In this document: in pieces, positions 1 to 6,520 of the stretch
How positions within the stretch are numbered: the first letter of the stretch is position 1
Layout of the letters: every line of letters begins with the position of its first letter
DNA from: Chromobacteriaceae bacterium
GTDB lineage: Bacteria; Pseudomonadota; Gammaproteobacteria; Burkholderiales; Aquaspirillaceae
Reading direction: 5' to 3'
Assembly (NCBI GenBank): GCA_030151505.1
Contig: JASLDQ010000090.1
Location: 1-8,606, forward strand
Length of the DNA stretch: 8,606 bases
Notes under the pieces: model-generated
Database searches by the model: none
What the model saw: only the letters and a program-made list of their open reading frames with translations
Told to the model about the DNA's origin: nothing
Program-made: the position numbers and the translations under genes

Positions 1-768
1 GCCTACCTGGCCGGCGTCGACCGTGCCTTCACCGTCGGCGGCGCGCAGGCCGTGGCGGCGCTCGCCTACGGCACCGCCACCATCCCGGCGGTCGACAAGA
101 TTACCGGACCGGGCAATGCCTACGTCGCTGCCGCCAAGCGCCGCGTGTTCGGCGTGGTCGGCATCGACATGGTGGCCGGACCATCGGAGATCCTGGTGAT
201 CTGCGACGGCCAGACCGATCCGGACTGGATCGCGATGGACCTGTTCAGCCAGGCCGAGCACGACGAGATTGCCCAGGCCATCCTGCTGTGTCCGGACGCC
301 GGCTACCTCAAGCAGGTCGAGGCCAGCATCGCCAGACTGCTGCCGACCATGCCGCGCCGCGACATCATCGAGGCTTCACTGCAGAACCGCGGCGCGCTGA
401 TCCACGTGCGCGACCTGGACGAAGCCTGCGCCATTTCGAACTACATCGCGCCGGAACACCTCGAAGTCTCGGTGGCCGACCCCTACGCGCTGCTGCCCAA
501 GCTCAGGCACGCCGGCGCGATCTTCATGGGCCGTTTTGCCTCCGAGTCGCTGGGCGACTACTGCGCCGGCCCCAACCACGTGCTGCCGACCTCGCGCACC
601 GCCCGCTTCGCCTCGCCGCTGGGCGTGTACGACTTCCAGAAGCGCTCCAGCCTGATCTTCGTGTCCGAAGCCGGCGCGCAGACGCTGGGCCGTATTGCCT
701 CGCCGCTGGCGCACGGCGAAGGCCTGACCGCGCACGCCCGTTCGGCCGAATACCGCCTGAAAGACTGA
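1..768 (+). CDS. hisD: Histidinol dehydrogenase, C-terminal ~255 residues (5' end outside window)
   Basis: HisD is the zinc- and NAD-dependent enzyme that oxidises L-histidinol to L-histidine in two steps, the last reactions of the pathway. The frame is open from base 1 to the TGA at 766-768. The visible part begins in the NAD-binding region and has the family block [16 protein letters not shown]. Using residues counted from base 1, it keeps the zinc and substrate ligands Gln84 and His87 (FSQAEHDE), the catalytic pair Glu152-His153 (APEHLEV), Asp186 ([10 protein letters not shown]) and His245 ([11 protein letters not shown]). These match E. coli Q259, H262, E326, H327, D360 and H419, so about 175 residues lie upstream of the window. 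The GTG at 52 is internal, not the start. hisC follows after 3 bp. Identification is secure; only the N-terminus is missing. Confidence 0.97.
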   Translation, partial: AYLAGVDRAFTVGGAQAVAALAYGTATIPAVDKITGPGNAYVAAAKRRVFGVVGIDMVAGPSEILVICDGQTDPDWIAMDLFSQAEHDEIAQAILLCPDAGYLKQVEASIARLLPTMPRRDIIEASLQNRGALIHVRDLDEACAISNYIAPEHLEVSVADPYALLPKLRHAGAIFMGRFASESLGDYCAGPNHVLPTSRTARFASPLGVYDFQKRSSLIFVSEAGAQTLGRIASPLAHGEGLTAHARSAEYRLKD

Positions 769-771
769 GCC

Positions 772-1836
772 ATGCCTTGCAATCCCTATGTGCGGCCGGA
801 AATCGCCGCACTGTCGGCCTATCACGTGGCCGACGCGCGCGGGCTGATCAAGCTCGACGCGATGGAAAATCCCTATTCGCTGCCGGATGCCCTGCGCGCC
901 GAGCTGGCCGGGCGGCTGGCGCAGGTTGCGCTCAACCGCTACCCGGACCCGGCCGGCGGCGGCCTCAAGGCGCAGCTGGCGCAGGCTTTCGGCATTCCCG
1001 CCGAGGCGCATGTCCTGCTCGGCAACGGTTCGGACGAGATCATCACCCTGATCGCCCAGGCCCTGGCGATGCCGGGCGCGGTGATGCTGGCCGCCGAGCC
1101 GACTTTCGTGATGTACCGGATGAACGCGCGCTTCAGCCGGCTCGACTACGTCGGCGTGCCGCTGCGCGCCGATTTCACGCTGGACATGCCGGCGATGCGC
1201 GCGGCCATTGCCGCGCACCGCCCGGCCGTCACCTTCATCGCCTATCCGAACAATCCGACCGGTCCGCGCTACGGCCGCGACGAGGTCATCGAAATCATCG
1301 AGACCGCGCCGGGGCTGGTGGTGGTGGACGAAGCCTATGGTCCCTTCACCGACGACAGCTTCCTGTCCGACGTGGGTCGCTGGCCCAATCTGGTGGTGAT
1401 GCGCACGCTGTCCAAGCTCGGGCTGGCCGGCATCCGCCTAGGCTTCGCCGCCGGGCCGGCCGCGTGGATCGACGAGTTCGAGAAGGTGCGCCCGCCGTAC
1501 AACGTCAACGTGCTGACCCAGACCGCCGCGTCCTTCGCGCTGGAACACCTCGACGTGTTCAGTGCGCAGGCGGCCGAACTGCGGCTGGAGCGCGGGCGGC
1601 TGATGGCGCGGCTGGCGGTGCTGCCGGGCGTGGTCGCGTTCCCGAGCGAGGCCAATTTCATCACCGCGCGGGTCAAGGATGCCCCGGCGGTGTTCGCTGC
1701 GCTTAAAATGGCCGGCATCCTGATCAAAAACCTGCACGGCAGCCACCCGCTGCTCGACAACTGCCTGCGCTTCACCGTCGGCAGCCGCGACGAGAACGAC
1801 GCGGTGCTCGCCGCCCTGCAAACCATTCTGAATTGA
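772..1836 (+). CDS. hisC: Histidinol-phosphate aminotransferase
   Basis: HisC is a PLP-dependent fold-type I aminotransferase that transfers an amino group from glutamate to imidazole-acetol phosphate, giving histidinol phosphate. The 354-residue length is normal for the family. Visible motifs are the substrate loop ENPYSLP (32-38), GNGSDEII (84-91) for cofactor phosphate binding, YPNNPTG (158-164) with the PLP-contacting Asn161, VVDEAYG (184-190) with Asp186 and Tyr189, and the Schiff-base lysine Lys215 in [14 protein letters not shown] with Arg222 behind it. Arg333 in [13 protein letters not shown] is the likely carboxylate anchor. The ATG at 772 lies 3 bp after the hisD stop and has only weak Shine-Dalgarno sequence, so coupling to hisD is likely. 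The sequence is intact, with no missing key residue. Confidence 0.96.
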   Translation: MPCNPYVRPEIAALSAYHVADARGLIKLDAMENPYSLPDALRAELAGRLAQVALNRYPDPAGGGLKAQLAQAFGIPAEAHVLLGNGSDEIITLIAQALAMPGAVMLAAEPTFVMYRMNARFSRLDYVGVPLRADFTLDMPAMRAAIAAHRPAVTFIAYPNNPTGPRYGRDEVIEIIETAPGLVVVDEAYGPFTDDSFLSDVGRWPNLVVMRTLSKLGLAGIRLGFAAGPAAWIDEFEKVRPPYNVNVLTQTAASFALEHLDVFSAQAAELRLERGRLMARLAVLPGVVAFPSEANFITARVKDAPAVFAALKMAGILIKNLHGSHPLLDNCLRFTVGSRDENDAVLAALQTILN

Positions 1837-1838
1837 GG
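1835..1838 (+). promoter_or_regulatory. Shine-Dalgarno sequence deciding the hisB start
   Basis: GAGG, partly inside the hisC stop codon, lies 6 nt before the ATG at 1845. The spacing suits that ATG, whereas the in-frame TTG at 1833 would overlap this site. This supports the shorter HisB start. Confidence 0.6.
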
Positions 1839-1844
1839 CCCGTC

Positions 1845-2438
1845 ATGCGCCAGGCTACCGTCAGCCGCAACACGCTGGAAACCCAGATCACGGTGTCGAT
1901 CAACCTCGATGGCACCGGCAAGACCCGTTTCGACACCGGCGTACCCTTCCTCGACCACATGCTCGACCAGATCGCCCGCCACGGCCTGATCGACCTCGAC
2001 ATCGTCGCCAACGGCGACCTACACATCGACGCCCACCACACGGTGGAAGACCTCGGCATCACGATGGGCCAGGCTTTTGCCAAGGCCGTCGGCGACAAGA
2101 AGGGCATCCGCCGCTACGGCCACGCCTACGTGCCGCTGGACGAGGCGCTGAGCCGGGTGGTGATCGATCTCTCCGGCCGGCCGGGGCTGGTCTACAACAT
2201 CGAGTTCACCCGCGCGGCCATCGGCGGCTTCGACGTCGACCTGTTCAGCGAGTTCTTCCACGGCTTCGTCAACCACTCGATGGTGACGCTGCACATCGAC
2301 AACCTGCGCGGCATCAACAGCCATCACCAGGCCGAGACCGTGTTCAAGGCCTTCGGCCGCGCGCTGCGCATGGCGGTGGAATTCGACGAACGCATGGCCG
2401 GCGTGACGCCGTCCACCAAGGGGACGCTGACCGCATGA
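1845..2438 (+). CDS. hisB: Imidazoleglycerol-phosphate dehydratase (monofunctional HisB)
   Basis: This enzyme removes water from imidazole-glycerol phosphate to give imidazole-acetol phosphate, using manganese. The 197 residues contain only the dehydratase domain. The N-terminal histidinol-phosphatase domain of the enterobacterial fusion is absent, so that activity must come from another gene outside this window. The two metal-binding repeats are clear: [10 protein letters not shown] with His64, His65 and Glu68, and [19 protein letters not shown] with His160, His161 and Glu164. [17 protein letters not shown] (97-113) is also a family block. The frame could open at a TTG at 1833 that overlaps the hisC stop. 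The ATG at 1845 is preferred because GAGG at 1835-1838 sits 6 nt upstream and the family usually starts with a short segment like [10 protein letters not shown]. It ends in a 4-bp ATGA overlap with hisH. Confidence 0.96.
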   Translation: MRQATVSRNTLETQITVSINLDGTGKTRFDTGVPFLDHMLDQIARHGLIDLDIVANGDLHIDAHHTVEDLGITMGQAFAKAVGDKKGIRRYGHAYVPLDEALSRVVIDLSGRPGLVYNIEFTRAAIGGFDVDLFSEFFHGFVNHSMVTLHIDNLRGINSHHQAETVFKAFGRALRMAVEFDERMAGVTPSTKGTLTA

Positions 2439-3091
2439 GCACCCAACCCGTCATCGCCGTGGTCGACTACGGCATGGGCAACCTGCGCTCGGTGGTCAAG
2501 GCGCTGGAACATGTCGCCGGCGACCGCGCCCGCATCGTGCTGACCGACGCGCCCTCCGTGGTGTCGGCCGCCGACAAGGTGGTCTTTCCCGGCCAGGGCG
2601 CGATGCGCGACTGCATGCAGCAGCTGACCGACTCGGGCCTGAAACAGGCGGTGCTGGACGCCGCCAGGACCCGGCCGTTCTTCGGTGTGTGCGTCGGGGC
2701 GCAGCTGCTGCTCGACCACAGCGAGGAGGGCAACACGCCGGCGCTGGGCTTCTACGCCGGCGAGGTCAAGCGCTTTCCGGCCGACAAGATGCGCGACAGC
2801 CAGGGGCAGAAGCTCAAGGTGCCGCACATGGGCTGGAACGAGGTATGGCAGACCCGCCGCCACCCGCTGTTTGACGGCGTGGCTGACGGGTCGCGCTTCT
2901 ATTTCGTCCACAGCTACTACATGACGCCGGCCGACCCGGCGCTGAGCCTCGGTTACGCAGAATATCCGTTCCCGTTCTCGGCCGTCATCGGCCGCGACAA
3001 CGTGTTCGCCACCCAGTTCCACCCGGAGAAGAGCGGCGACGCCGGCCTGAAGCTGCTGGCCAATTTCATCGGCTGGGACGGCCGCCCGTAG
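2435..3091 (+). CDS. hisH: Imidazole glycerol phosphate synthase, glutaminase subunit HisH
   Basis: HisH is the class I glutamine amidotransferase subunit that hydrolyses glutamine and channels ammonia to HisF. The 218 residues show the N-terminal [12 protein letters not shown] block (9-20), FPGQGAM (51-57), the nucleophile Cys86 in [26 protein letters not shown] (155-162), and the remaining triad residues His196 and Glu198 in ATQFHPEKS. The ATG overlaps the hisB TGA (ATGA), so translation is probably coupled. The nucleophile elbow reads CVGAQ, where many family members have CLGMQ; the triad itself is complete, so activity is expected. Unlike the compact layout in many relatives, hisA does not follow directly: an unrecognised small gene begins 2 bp after the TAG stop. 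Confidence 0.96.
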   Translation: MSTQPVIAVVDYGMGNLRSVVKALEHVAGDRARIVLTDAPSVVSAADKVVFPGQGAMRDCMQQLTDSGLKQAVLDAARTRPFFGVCVGAQLLLDHSEEGNTPALGFYAGEVKRFPADKMRDSQGQKLKVPHMGWNEVWQTRRHPLFDGVADGSRFYFVHSYYMTPADPALSLGYAEYPFPFSAVIGRDNVFATQFHPEKSGDAGLKLLANFIGWDGRP

Positions 3092-3093
3092 CC

Positions 3094-3489
3094 ATGAGCC
3101 CTGCCGCCGCTGCGGTGCTGGCCTTTGTCGCCAGCCTGCCCTCGCAGGACGAAATCCGGCAAAATGCAGCCAGTCCGCCAGAGGGCGCCAAGCTGGAACA
3201 GGCTGCACGCGCGGTACTGGACTGCTACCATCCCTCCGGGACTTTCGTCGATGCGCAGGTGACGCAGACGCCGTGGGGCGGTTCGCACCGCCTTGATGCG
3301 GACCGTTCGGCCATCGTCAGGATTTCCTGGAAAGGCGGCGTGCTGGGCACGCCATACACCTTGTATGTGGCGGTGCTGGGCAAGTCCCCGTCCGCCGCGC
3401 GCACCGTGCTGTTGAGTGACAACGCGAAGATTCCCGCGAGTCCCGACTGCAAATTTGATAACTGGGTTCAACCAACCGCCACTCGATAA
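3094..3489 (+). CDS. Small uncharacterised protein inside the his operon
   Basis: I do not recognise this 131-residue protein. It starts 2 bp after the hisH stop and ends 2 bp before the hisA ATG, and neither its own ATG nor that of hisA has a visible Shine-Dalgarno sequence. It therefore seems to be a translated link in the operon, not a spacer. The N-terminus ([16 protein letters not shown], 3-18) is hydrophobic and small-residue rich, like a weak signal peptide or short anchor, but it lacks the usual basic residues before the hydrophobic stretch. A rare CTG start at 3073 would add one Arg. The rest looks soluble, with two cysteines (Cys44 in LDCYHPSG and Cys119 in [10 protein letters not shown]) that could form a disulfide if the protein is exported. 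Export and any role in histidine synthesis are unproven. No frameshift is seen and no opposing frame is more convincing. Confidence 0.7.
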   Translation: MSPAAAAVLAFVASLPSQDEIRQNAASPPEGAKLEQAARAVLDCYHPSGTFVDAQVTQTPWGGSHRLDADRSAIVRISWKGGVLGTPYTLYVAVLGKSPSAARTVLLSDNAKIPASPDCKFDNWVQPTATR

Positions 3490-3491
3490 CC

Positions 3492-4235
3492 ATGCTGCTC
3501 ATTCCCGCCATCGATCTCAAGGACGGCCAGTGCGTCCGCCTGCGCCAAGGCGCCATGGACGACGCCACCGTGTTCTCCGACAATCCGGTCGAAGTCGCCC
3601 GCCACTGGCGCGACCAGGGCGCGCGCCGCCTGCATCTGGTCGACCTCAACGGTGCCTTCGCCGGCAAGCCGAAGAACCTGGCCGTCATCAAGGACATCCT
3701 CGCCGAGGTGTCCGGCGACATGCCGGTGCAACTGGGTGGCGGCATCCGCGACCTCGACACCATTGACGCCTATCTCGACCTCGGTCTCGAATACGTGATC
3801 ATCGGCTCGGCCGCGGTCAAGACGCCGGGCTTCCTGCGCGACGCCTGCGACGCCTTCCCCGGCAAGGTCATCATCGGCCTGGACGCCAAGGACGGCATGG
3901 TCGCCATCGACGGCTGGGCCAAGATCACCAACCACAACGTCATCGACCTCGCCCGCCGCTTCCAGGACTACGGCGCGGTGTCGGTGATCTACACCGACAT
4001 CGGCCGCGACGGCATGCTGTCCGGCGTGAACATCGACGCCACGGTCAAGCTGGCGCAGGCGCTGACCATCCCGGTCATCGCCTCGGGCGGCCTGACCGAC
4101 CTCGACGACGTGCGCTCCCTGTGCGCGGTCGAGCGCGAAGGCATCGAAGGCGCCATCACCGGTCGCGCCATCTATGAAGGCACGATCAACTTCAAGGCGG
4201 CGCAGGACCTGGCGGACGAACTGTCCGAAGCGTGA
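3492..4235 (+). CDS. hisA: Phosphoribosylformimino-5-aminoimidazole carboxamide ribotide (ProFAR) isomerase
   Basis: HisA is a (beta/alpha)8-barrel enzyme that converts the aminoaldose ProFAR to the aminoketose PRFAR, the substrate of HisH-HisF. At 247 residues it is full length. The N-terminal [18 protein letters not shown] carries the catalytic base Asp8. [10 protein letters not shown] (81-90) and [10 protein letters not shown] are the two phosphate-binding loops. GLDAKDG has Asp131, and YTDIGRDGM has Asp169, the position usually assigned as general acid. The start at 3492 is unambiguous because the family begins right at MLLIPAIDL. No Shine-Dalgarno sequence precedes it (bases 3474-3491 are ACC-rich and AT-rich), so expression may rely on re-initiation after the upstream small gene, which stops 2 bp before. 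Its stop codon lies in the left arm of an inverted repeat. Confidence 0.97.
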   Translation: MLLIPAIDLKDGQCVRLRQGAMDDATVFSDNPVEVARHWRDQGARRLHLVDLNGAFAGKPKNLAVIKDILAEVSGDMPVQLGGGIRDLDTIDAYLDLGLEYVIIGSAAVKTPGFLRDACDAFPGKVIIGLDAKDGMVAIDGWAKITNHNVIDLARRFQDYGAVSVIYTDIGRDGMLSGVNIDATVKLAQALTIPVIASGGLTDLDDVRSLCAVEREGIEGAITGRAIYEGTINFKAAQDLADELSEA

Positions 4236-4281
4236 AGCGCGCCGGGGTAAGGGCGCTGGCCGTCCGCATCCCGCGCTTCAC
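4232..4281 (+). repeat. Inverted repeat (10-bp arms) spanning the hisA stop and the hisA-hisF spacer
   Basis: GTGAAGCGCG at 4232-4241 is exactly complementary to CGCGCTTCAC at 4272-4281, leaving a 30-nt loop. The left arm contains the hisA TGA (4233-4235). No T-tract follows, so it does not look like an intrinsic terminator. It could be an mRNA-processing or stability element, or chance in GC-rich DNA. This 86-bp spacer (4236-4321) is the longest gap within the his genes and holds no gene. Confidence 0.5.
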
Positions 4282-4321
4282 TTGAGCCGTCCCGGCGGCG
4301 AATCCTCCTTCACGGTATCCC

Positions 4322-5086
4322 ATGCTCGCAAAACGCATCATTCCCTGTCTCGACGTCACCGCCGGCCGCGTGGTCAAGGGCGTCAATTTCGTCGAACTGC
4401 GCGACGCCGGCGATCCGGTCGAGATTGCCCGCCGCTACGACGAGCAGGGCGCCGACGAGCTGACCTTTCTCGACATCACCGCCTCCAGCGACGACCGCGA
4501 CCTGATCCTGCACGTGATCGAGGCGGTGGCCGACCAGGTCTTCATTCCGCTGACCGTCGGCGGCGGGGTGCGCCGCGTGGACGACGTGCGCCGCCTGCTC
4601 AACGCCGGTGCCGACAAGGTCAGCATCAACACCTCGGCGGTCACCAATCCGCAGCTGGTGGCCGACTGCGCCGCCAAGTTCGGCTCGCAGGCCATCGTGG
4701 TGGCGATCGACGCCAAGGCGGTCACGCCGGAAAACGACCGCTGGGAAGTGTTCACCCACGGCGGCCGCAACCCGACCGGGCTCGACGCGGTGGAATGGGC
4801 GCTGAAAATGCAGGCGCTCGGCGCCGGCGAAATTCTGTTAACGTCGATGGACCGCGACGGCACCCGCATCGGCTTCAACCTGCCGCTGACCCGCGCGGTG
4901 TCGGATGCGGTGGACATTCCGGTGATCGCCTCCGGCGGCGTCGGCAATCTGCAGCATCTGGCCGACGGGGTGAAGGAAGGCCACGCCGACGCGGTACTGG
5001 CCGCCAGCATTTTCCACTTTGGCGACCATACCGTGCGCGAAGCCAAGGAACTGATGAGACAACAGGGAATCGAGGTGAGACTGTGA
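4322..5086 (+). CDS. hisF: Imidazole glycerol phosphate synthase, cyclase subunit HisF
   Basis: HisF is the barrel subunit that uses ammonia from HisH to turn PRFAR into imidazole-glycerol phosphate and AICAR, linking histidine and purine synthesis. The 254 residues are the usual length. The two catalytic aspartates are at the standard positions, Asp11 in [12 protein letters not shown] and Asp130 in VVAIDAK. The phosphate-binding loops TVGGGVRR (78-85) and [11 protein letters not shown] are present. The start is fixed by the conserved [13 protein letters not shown]-terminus. Unlike most genes here it follows an 86-bp spacer and has no recognisable Shine-Dalgarno sequence; instead, CCTCCTT sits 11 nt upstream, which cannot pair with the 16S tail. 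The end overlaps hisI by GTGA. Confidence 0.97.
   Translation: MLAKRIIPCLDVTAGRVVKGVNFVELRDAGDPVEIARRYDEQGADELTFLDITASSDDRDLILHVIEAVADQVFIPLTVGGGVRRVDDVRRLLNAGADKVSINTSAVTNPQLVADCAAKFGSQAIVVAIDAKAVTPENDRWEVFTHGGRNPTGLDAVEWALKMQALGAGEILLTSMDRDGTRIGFNLPLTRAVSDAVDIPVIASGGVGNLQHLADGVKEGHADAVLAASIFHFGDHTVREAKELMRQQGIEVRL
5072..5075 (+). promoter_or_regulatory. Shine-Dalgarno sequence favouring the hisI GTG start
   Basis: GAGG inside the end of hisF lies 7 nt before the GTG at 5083 and 16 nt before the alternative ATG at 5092. The spacing argues for the GTG that overlaps the hisF stop codon. Confidence 0.55.
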
Positions 5087-5496
5087 GCAATATGCATCCG
5101 CAGGACTGGCTGGACCTGGTGCACTGGGACGACAAGGGACTTGTCACTGCCATCGCGCAGGACAAGGACTCGGGCCGCATCCTGATGGTGGCGTGGATGA
5201 ACCGCGAGGCGCTGGAACTGACCGCCGATACCCACATTGCCCACTACTTCAGCCGCTCGCGGCAGAAGCTGTGGCAGAAGGGCGAGGAGTCGGGCCATAC
5301 CCAGCGCGTCAGCGAAATCCGCCTCGACTGCGACGGTGACGCGGTGCTGCTGACGATCGAACAGGTCGGCGGTATCGCCTGCCATACCGGCCGCCAGTCG
5401 TGCTTCTACCGCAAGCTCGAACACGGCGGCTGGCACGTGACCGATCCGGTCAAGAAGGACCCGGCCGCCATCTACGCCGAGCCGCACGCCCACTGA
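5083..5496 (+). CDS. hisI: Phosphoribosyl-AMP cyclohydrolase
   Basis: HisI opens the purine ring of phosphoribosyl-AMP to give ProFAR, and needs zinc and magnesium. From the GTG at 5083 it has 137 residues. The metal-binding signature is complete: Asp82, Cys83, Asp84 and Asp86 in [10 protein letters not shown], then Cys100-His101 (GGIACHTGR) and Cys107 (SCFYR). [12 protein letters not shown] (33-44) and [19 protein letters not shown] are further family blocks. The GTG overlaps the hisF stop (GTGA) and has GAGG at 5072-5075, 7 nt upstream. An in-frame ATG at 5092 would give 134 residues but lies too far from that site, so GTG is preferred. There is no HisE domain at the C-terminus; hisE is a separate gene 72 bp downstream, unlike the enterobacterial HisIE fusion. 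Confidence 0.95.
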   Translation: MSNMHPQDWLDLVHWDDKGLVTAIAQDKDSGRILMVAWMNREALELTADTHIAHYFSRSRQKLWQKGEESGHTQRVSEIRLDCDGDAVLLTIEQVGGIACHTGRQSCFYRKLEHGGWHVTDPVKKDPAAIYAEPHAH

Positions 5497-5503
5497 TCCA
5501 ACC

Positions 5504-5527
5504 CGCCGCCGGCCGTGGCCGGCGGTG
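5504..5527 (+). other. Very GC-rich hairpin between hisI and hisE
   Basis: Bases 5504-5513 pair with 5518-5527 (ten pairs, one of them G-U) around the tetraloop CGTG. The core CCGCCGGC at 5506-5513 is matched exactly by GCCGGCGG at 5518-5525. It starts 7 nt after the hisI stop. Only TTT follows within the next 12 nt, so efficient intrinsic termination is unlikely. It may act as a 3' mRNA stabiliser, a pause site or a partial attenuator that tunes hisE. The rest of the 72-bp spacer (5497-5568) shows no gene. Confidence 0.6.
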
Positions 5528-5568
5528 TCGATGTTTCCCGAACCACTCCTTGATGAAGCGAGCCTGCC

Positions 5569-5895
5569 ATGATCCACGCTGAAGTCCTGTACAGCATCGC
5601 CGACACCCTGGAAGCGCGCAAAAGCGCCGCGCCGGCCTCGTCCTATGTCGCCAGCCTGTTCCACAAGGGCCAGGACGCGATCCTGAAAAAAGTGGCCGAA
5701 GAAGCCGCCGAAGTGCTGATGGCATCCAAGGACGGCGACCGCCTGCACCTCGTGCGCGAGATGGCCGACCTGTGGTTCCATTCCATGGTGCTGCTGGCCC
5801 ACCACGGCCTGCGTCCCGAAGACGTGCTGGCTGAACTCAAGCGCCGCGAAGGCATTTCCGGCCACGACGAGAAAGCCTCGCGCCCCCAATCCTGA
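5569..5895 (+). CDS. hisE: Phosphoribosyl-ATP pyrophosphohydrolase
   Basis: HisE cleaves pyrophosphate from phosphoribosyl-ATP, the second step of the pathway, producing the HisI substrate. The 108-residue protein is the stand-alone, all-helical MazG-like form. Its magnesium-binding residues are visible: Glu44, Glu45 and Glu48 in [15 protein letters not shown], then Glu64 and Asp67 in [31 protein letters not shown] (25-41) is the usual lead-in helix, and the acidic-basic tail after residue 92 is variable in the family. The ATG at 5569 is the only sensible start; the upstream sequence has a weak GCGAG about 8 nt before it. The HIT-family gene follows after 13 bp, so the two are probably co-transcribed. 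Confidence 0.95.
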   Translation: MIHAEVLYSIADTLEARKSAAPASSYVASLFHKGQDAILKKVAEEAAEVLMASKDGDRLHLVREMADLWFHSMVLLAHHGLRPEDVLAELKRREGISGHDEKASRPQS

Positions 5896-5908
5896 AGCGG
5901 ACTGTTCC

Positions 5909-6232
5909 ATGACCGACTGCCTGTTCTGCAAGATCGCCACCGGCGACATCCCGGCCAAGCTGGCCTACCAAGACGACCGGATCGTGGTATTCCACGACAT
6001 CCACCCCAAGGCACCGGTGCATCTCCTGATCATCCCGCGCCACCACATCGACTCGATGCTGGAGGTGACGATGGACGATGCTGAACTCTTGGGCTACATG
6101 ATGGCCAAAATCCCGGAACTGGCGAAAATGCACGGCCTGACGGCCGGCTTCAAGACCGCCATCAATACCGGGCGGGCCGGCGGGCAGGAAGTTTTCCACC
6201 TGCACATTCATGTGTACGGCCAACCCGCGTAA
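5909..6232 (+). CDS. hinT: HIT-family nucleotide-binding hydrolase, HinT-like
   Basis: This 107-residue protein belongs to the histidine triad superfamily, HINT branch, whose members hydrolyse phosphoramidates such as AMP-lysine and adenylated amines. The defining motif HLHIHVYG places His97, His99 and His101 at the active site. The N-terminal DCLFCKIATGDIPAKL (3-18) with Cys4 and Cys7, and PVHLLIIPRHHIDSML, are also typical. Length matches bacterial HinT. Its position between hisE and tatA is a linkage I associate with Betaproteobacteria, but a direct role in histidine synthesis or Tat export is not established. The start ATG is 13 bp after hisE and has only a weak upstream purine stretch. 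The stop codon lies in a putative terminator hairpin. Confidence 0.93.
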   Translation: MTDCLFCKIATGDIPAKLAYQDDRIVVFHDIHPKAPVHLLIIPRHHIDSMLEVTMDDAELLGYMMAKIPELAKMHGLTAGFKTAINTGRAGGQEVFHLHIHVYGQPA

Positions 6233-6251
6233 AATCCGCGGCGGCTTTTTT
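6219..6251 (+). terminator. Putative rho-independent terminator overlapping the HIT gene stop
   Basis: GCC (6219-6221) can pair with GGC (6243-6245), and CCGCG (6225-6229) with CGCGG (6237-6241), across a small internal loop. The apical loop is TAAAATC, which contains the stop codon TAA (6230-6232). Six T bases follow at 6246-6251. Hairpin plus U-tract is the classic form, but the stem is short and interrupted, so termination may be partial. It would separate the his-HIT genes from tatABC. Confidence 0.5.
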
Positions 6252-6269
6252 ACACCGATACCTTTCCGC

Positions 6270-6296
6270 GCCGGCCCGGCAGACCCGGGCGGCGGC
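6270..6296 (+). other. GC-rich hairpin in the tatA leader
   Basis: GCCCGG (6274-6279) is perfectly complementary to CCGGGC (6285-6290) around the loop CAGAC. After a 2-nt bulge (6291-6292), GCCG (6270-6273) pairs with CGGC (6293-6296). It has no T-tract, and ends 10 nt before the tatA Shine-Dalgarno sequence, so it could protect a 5' end or influence ribosome access. I see no clear sigma-70 promoter in 6252-6316. Confidence 0.5.
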
Positions 6297-6306
6297 CGGA
6301 AACAGC

Positions 6307-6310
6307 GAGG
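6307..6310 (+). promoter_or_regulatory. tatA Shine-Dalgarno sequence
   Basis: GAGG ends 6 nt before the ATG at 6317, the best-placed ribosome binding site in this tat cluster. It contrasts with the weak site before tatB, in keeping with the known excess of TatA over TatB in cells. Confidence 0.6.
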
Positions 6311-6316
6311 ATTAAG

Positions 6317-6517
6317 ATGGGTTCTTTCAGCATTTGGCACTGGTTGATCGTATTGGTCGTCGTGGTGCTGATCTTCGGCACCAAGAAACTGAAAAACGTC
6401 GGCCAGGATCTGGGCGGCGCGGTGCGCGGCTTCAAGGAAGGCATGAAGGGCGAAGAGGATGCCGCCAAGAAGGAAGAGGGCGGCCGCATCATCGACAACG
6501 GCGCGGACAAGAAATAA
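6317..6517 (+). CDS. tatA: Sec-independent translocase protein TatA
   Basis: TatA polymerises in the inner membrane with TatBC and substrate to carry folded twin-arginine proteins across. The 66 residues show a short periplasmic N-terminus (MGSFSIWHW), one membrane helix (about residues 7-20), the invariant Phe20-Gly21 hinge, then the amphipathic helix [20 protein letters not shown] (23-42). A charged tail rich in Glu, Asp and Lys ends the protein. Position 8 is His, where E. coli TatA has Gln. It is slightly shorter than E. coli TatA (89 residues), mainly in the tail, which is variable. It has a good Shine-Dalgarno site (GAGG) 6 nt before the ATG. tatB follows after 3 bp. Confidence 0.95.
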   Translation: MGSFSIWHWLIVLVVVVLIFGTKKLKNVGQDLGGAVRGFKEGMKGEEDAAKKEEGGRIIDNGADKK

Positions 6518-6520
6518 ACC

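Noticed and set aside
288..1706. A 472-codon plus-strand frame overlapping hisD and hisC
   Set aside because: It is an Arg/Ala/Gly-rich frame shifted relative to two certain enzymes with intact motifs; such frames are common in GC-rich coding DNA.
4174..5082. In-frame upstream extension of hisI through hisF
   Set aside because: The extension reads hisF in the wrong frame and is Arg-rich; HisI begins at the GTG overlapping the hisF stop.
4435..5958. A 507-codon minus-strand frame opposite hisF, hisI and hisE
   Set aside because: It lies antisense to three genes with complete catalytic motifs and shows no domain of its own.
6249..6262. Sigma-70 promoter for tatA (TTTACA and GATACC)
   Set aside because: The two hexamers are only 2 bp apart and no other -10 lies about 17 bp from TTTACA.
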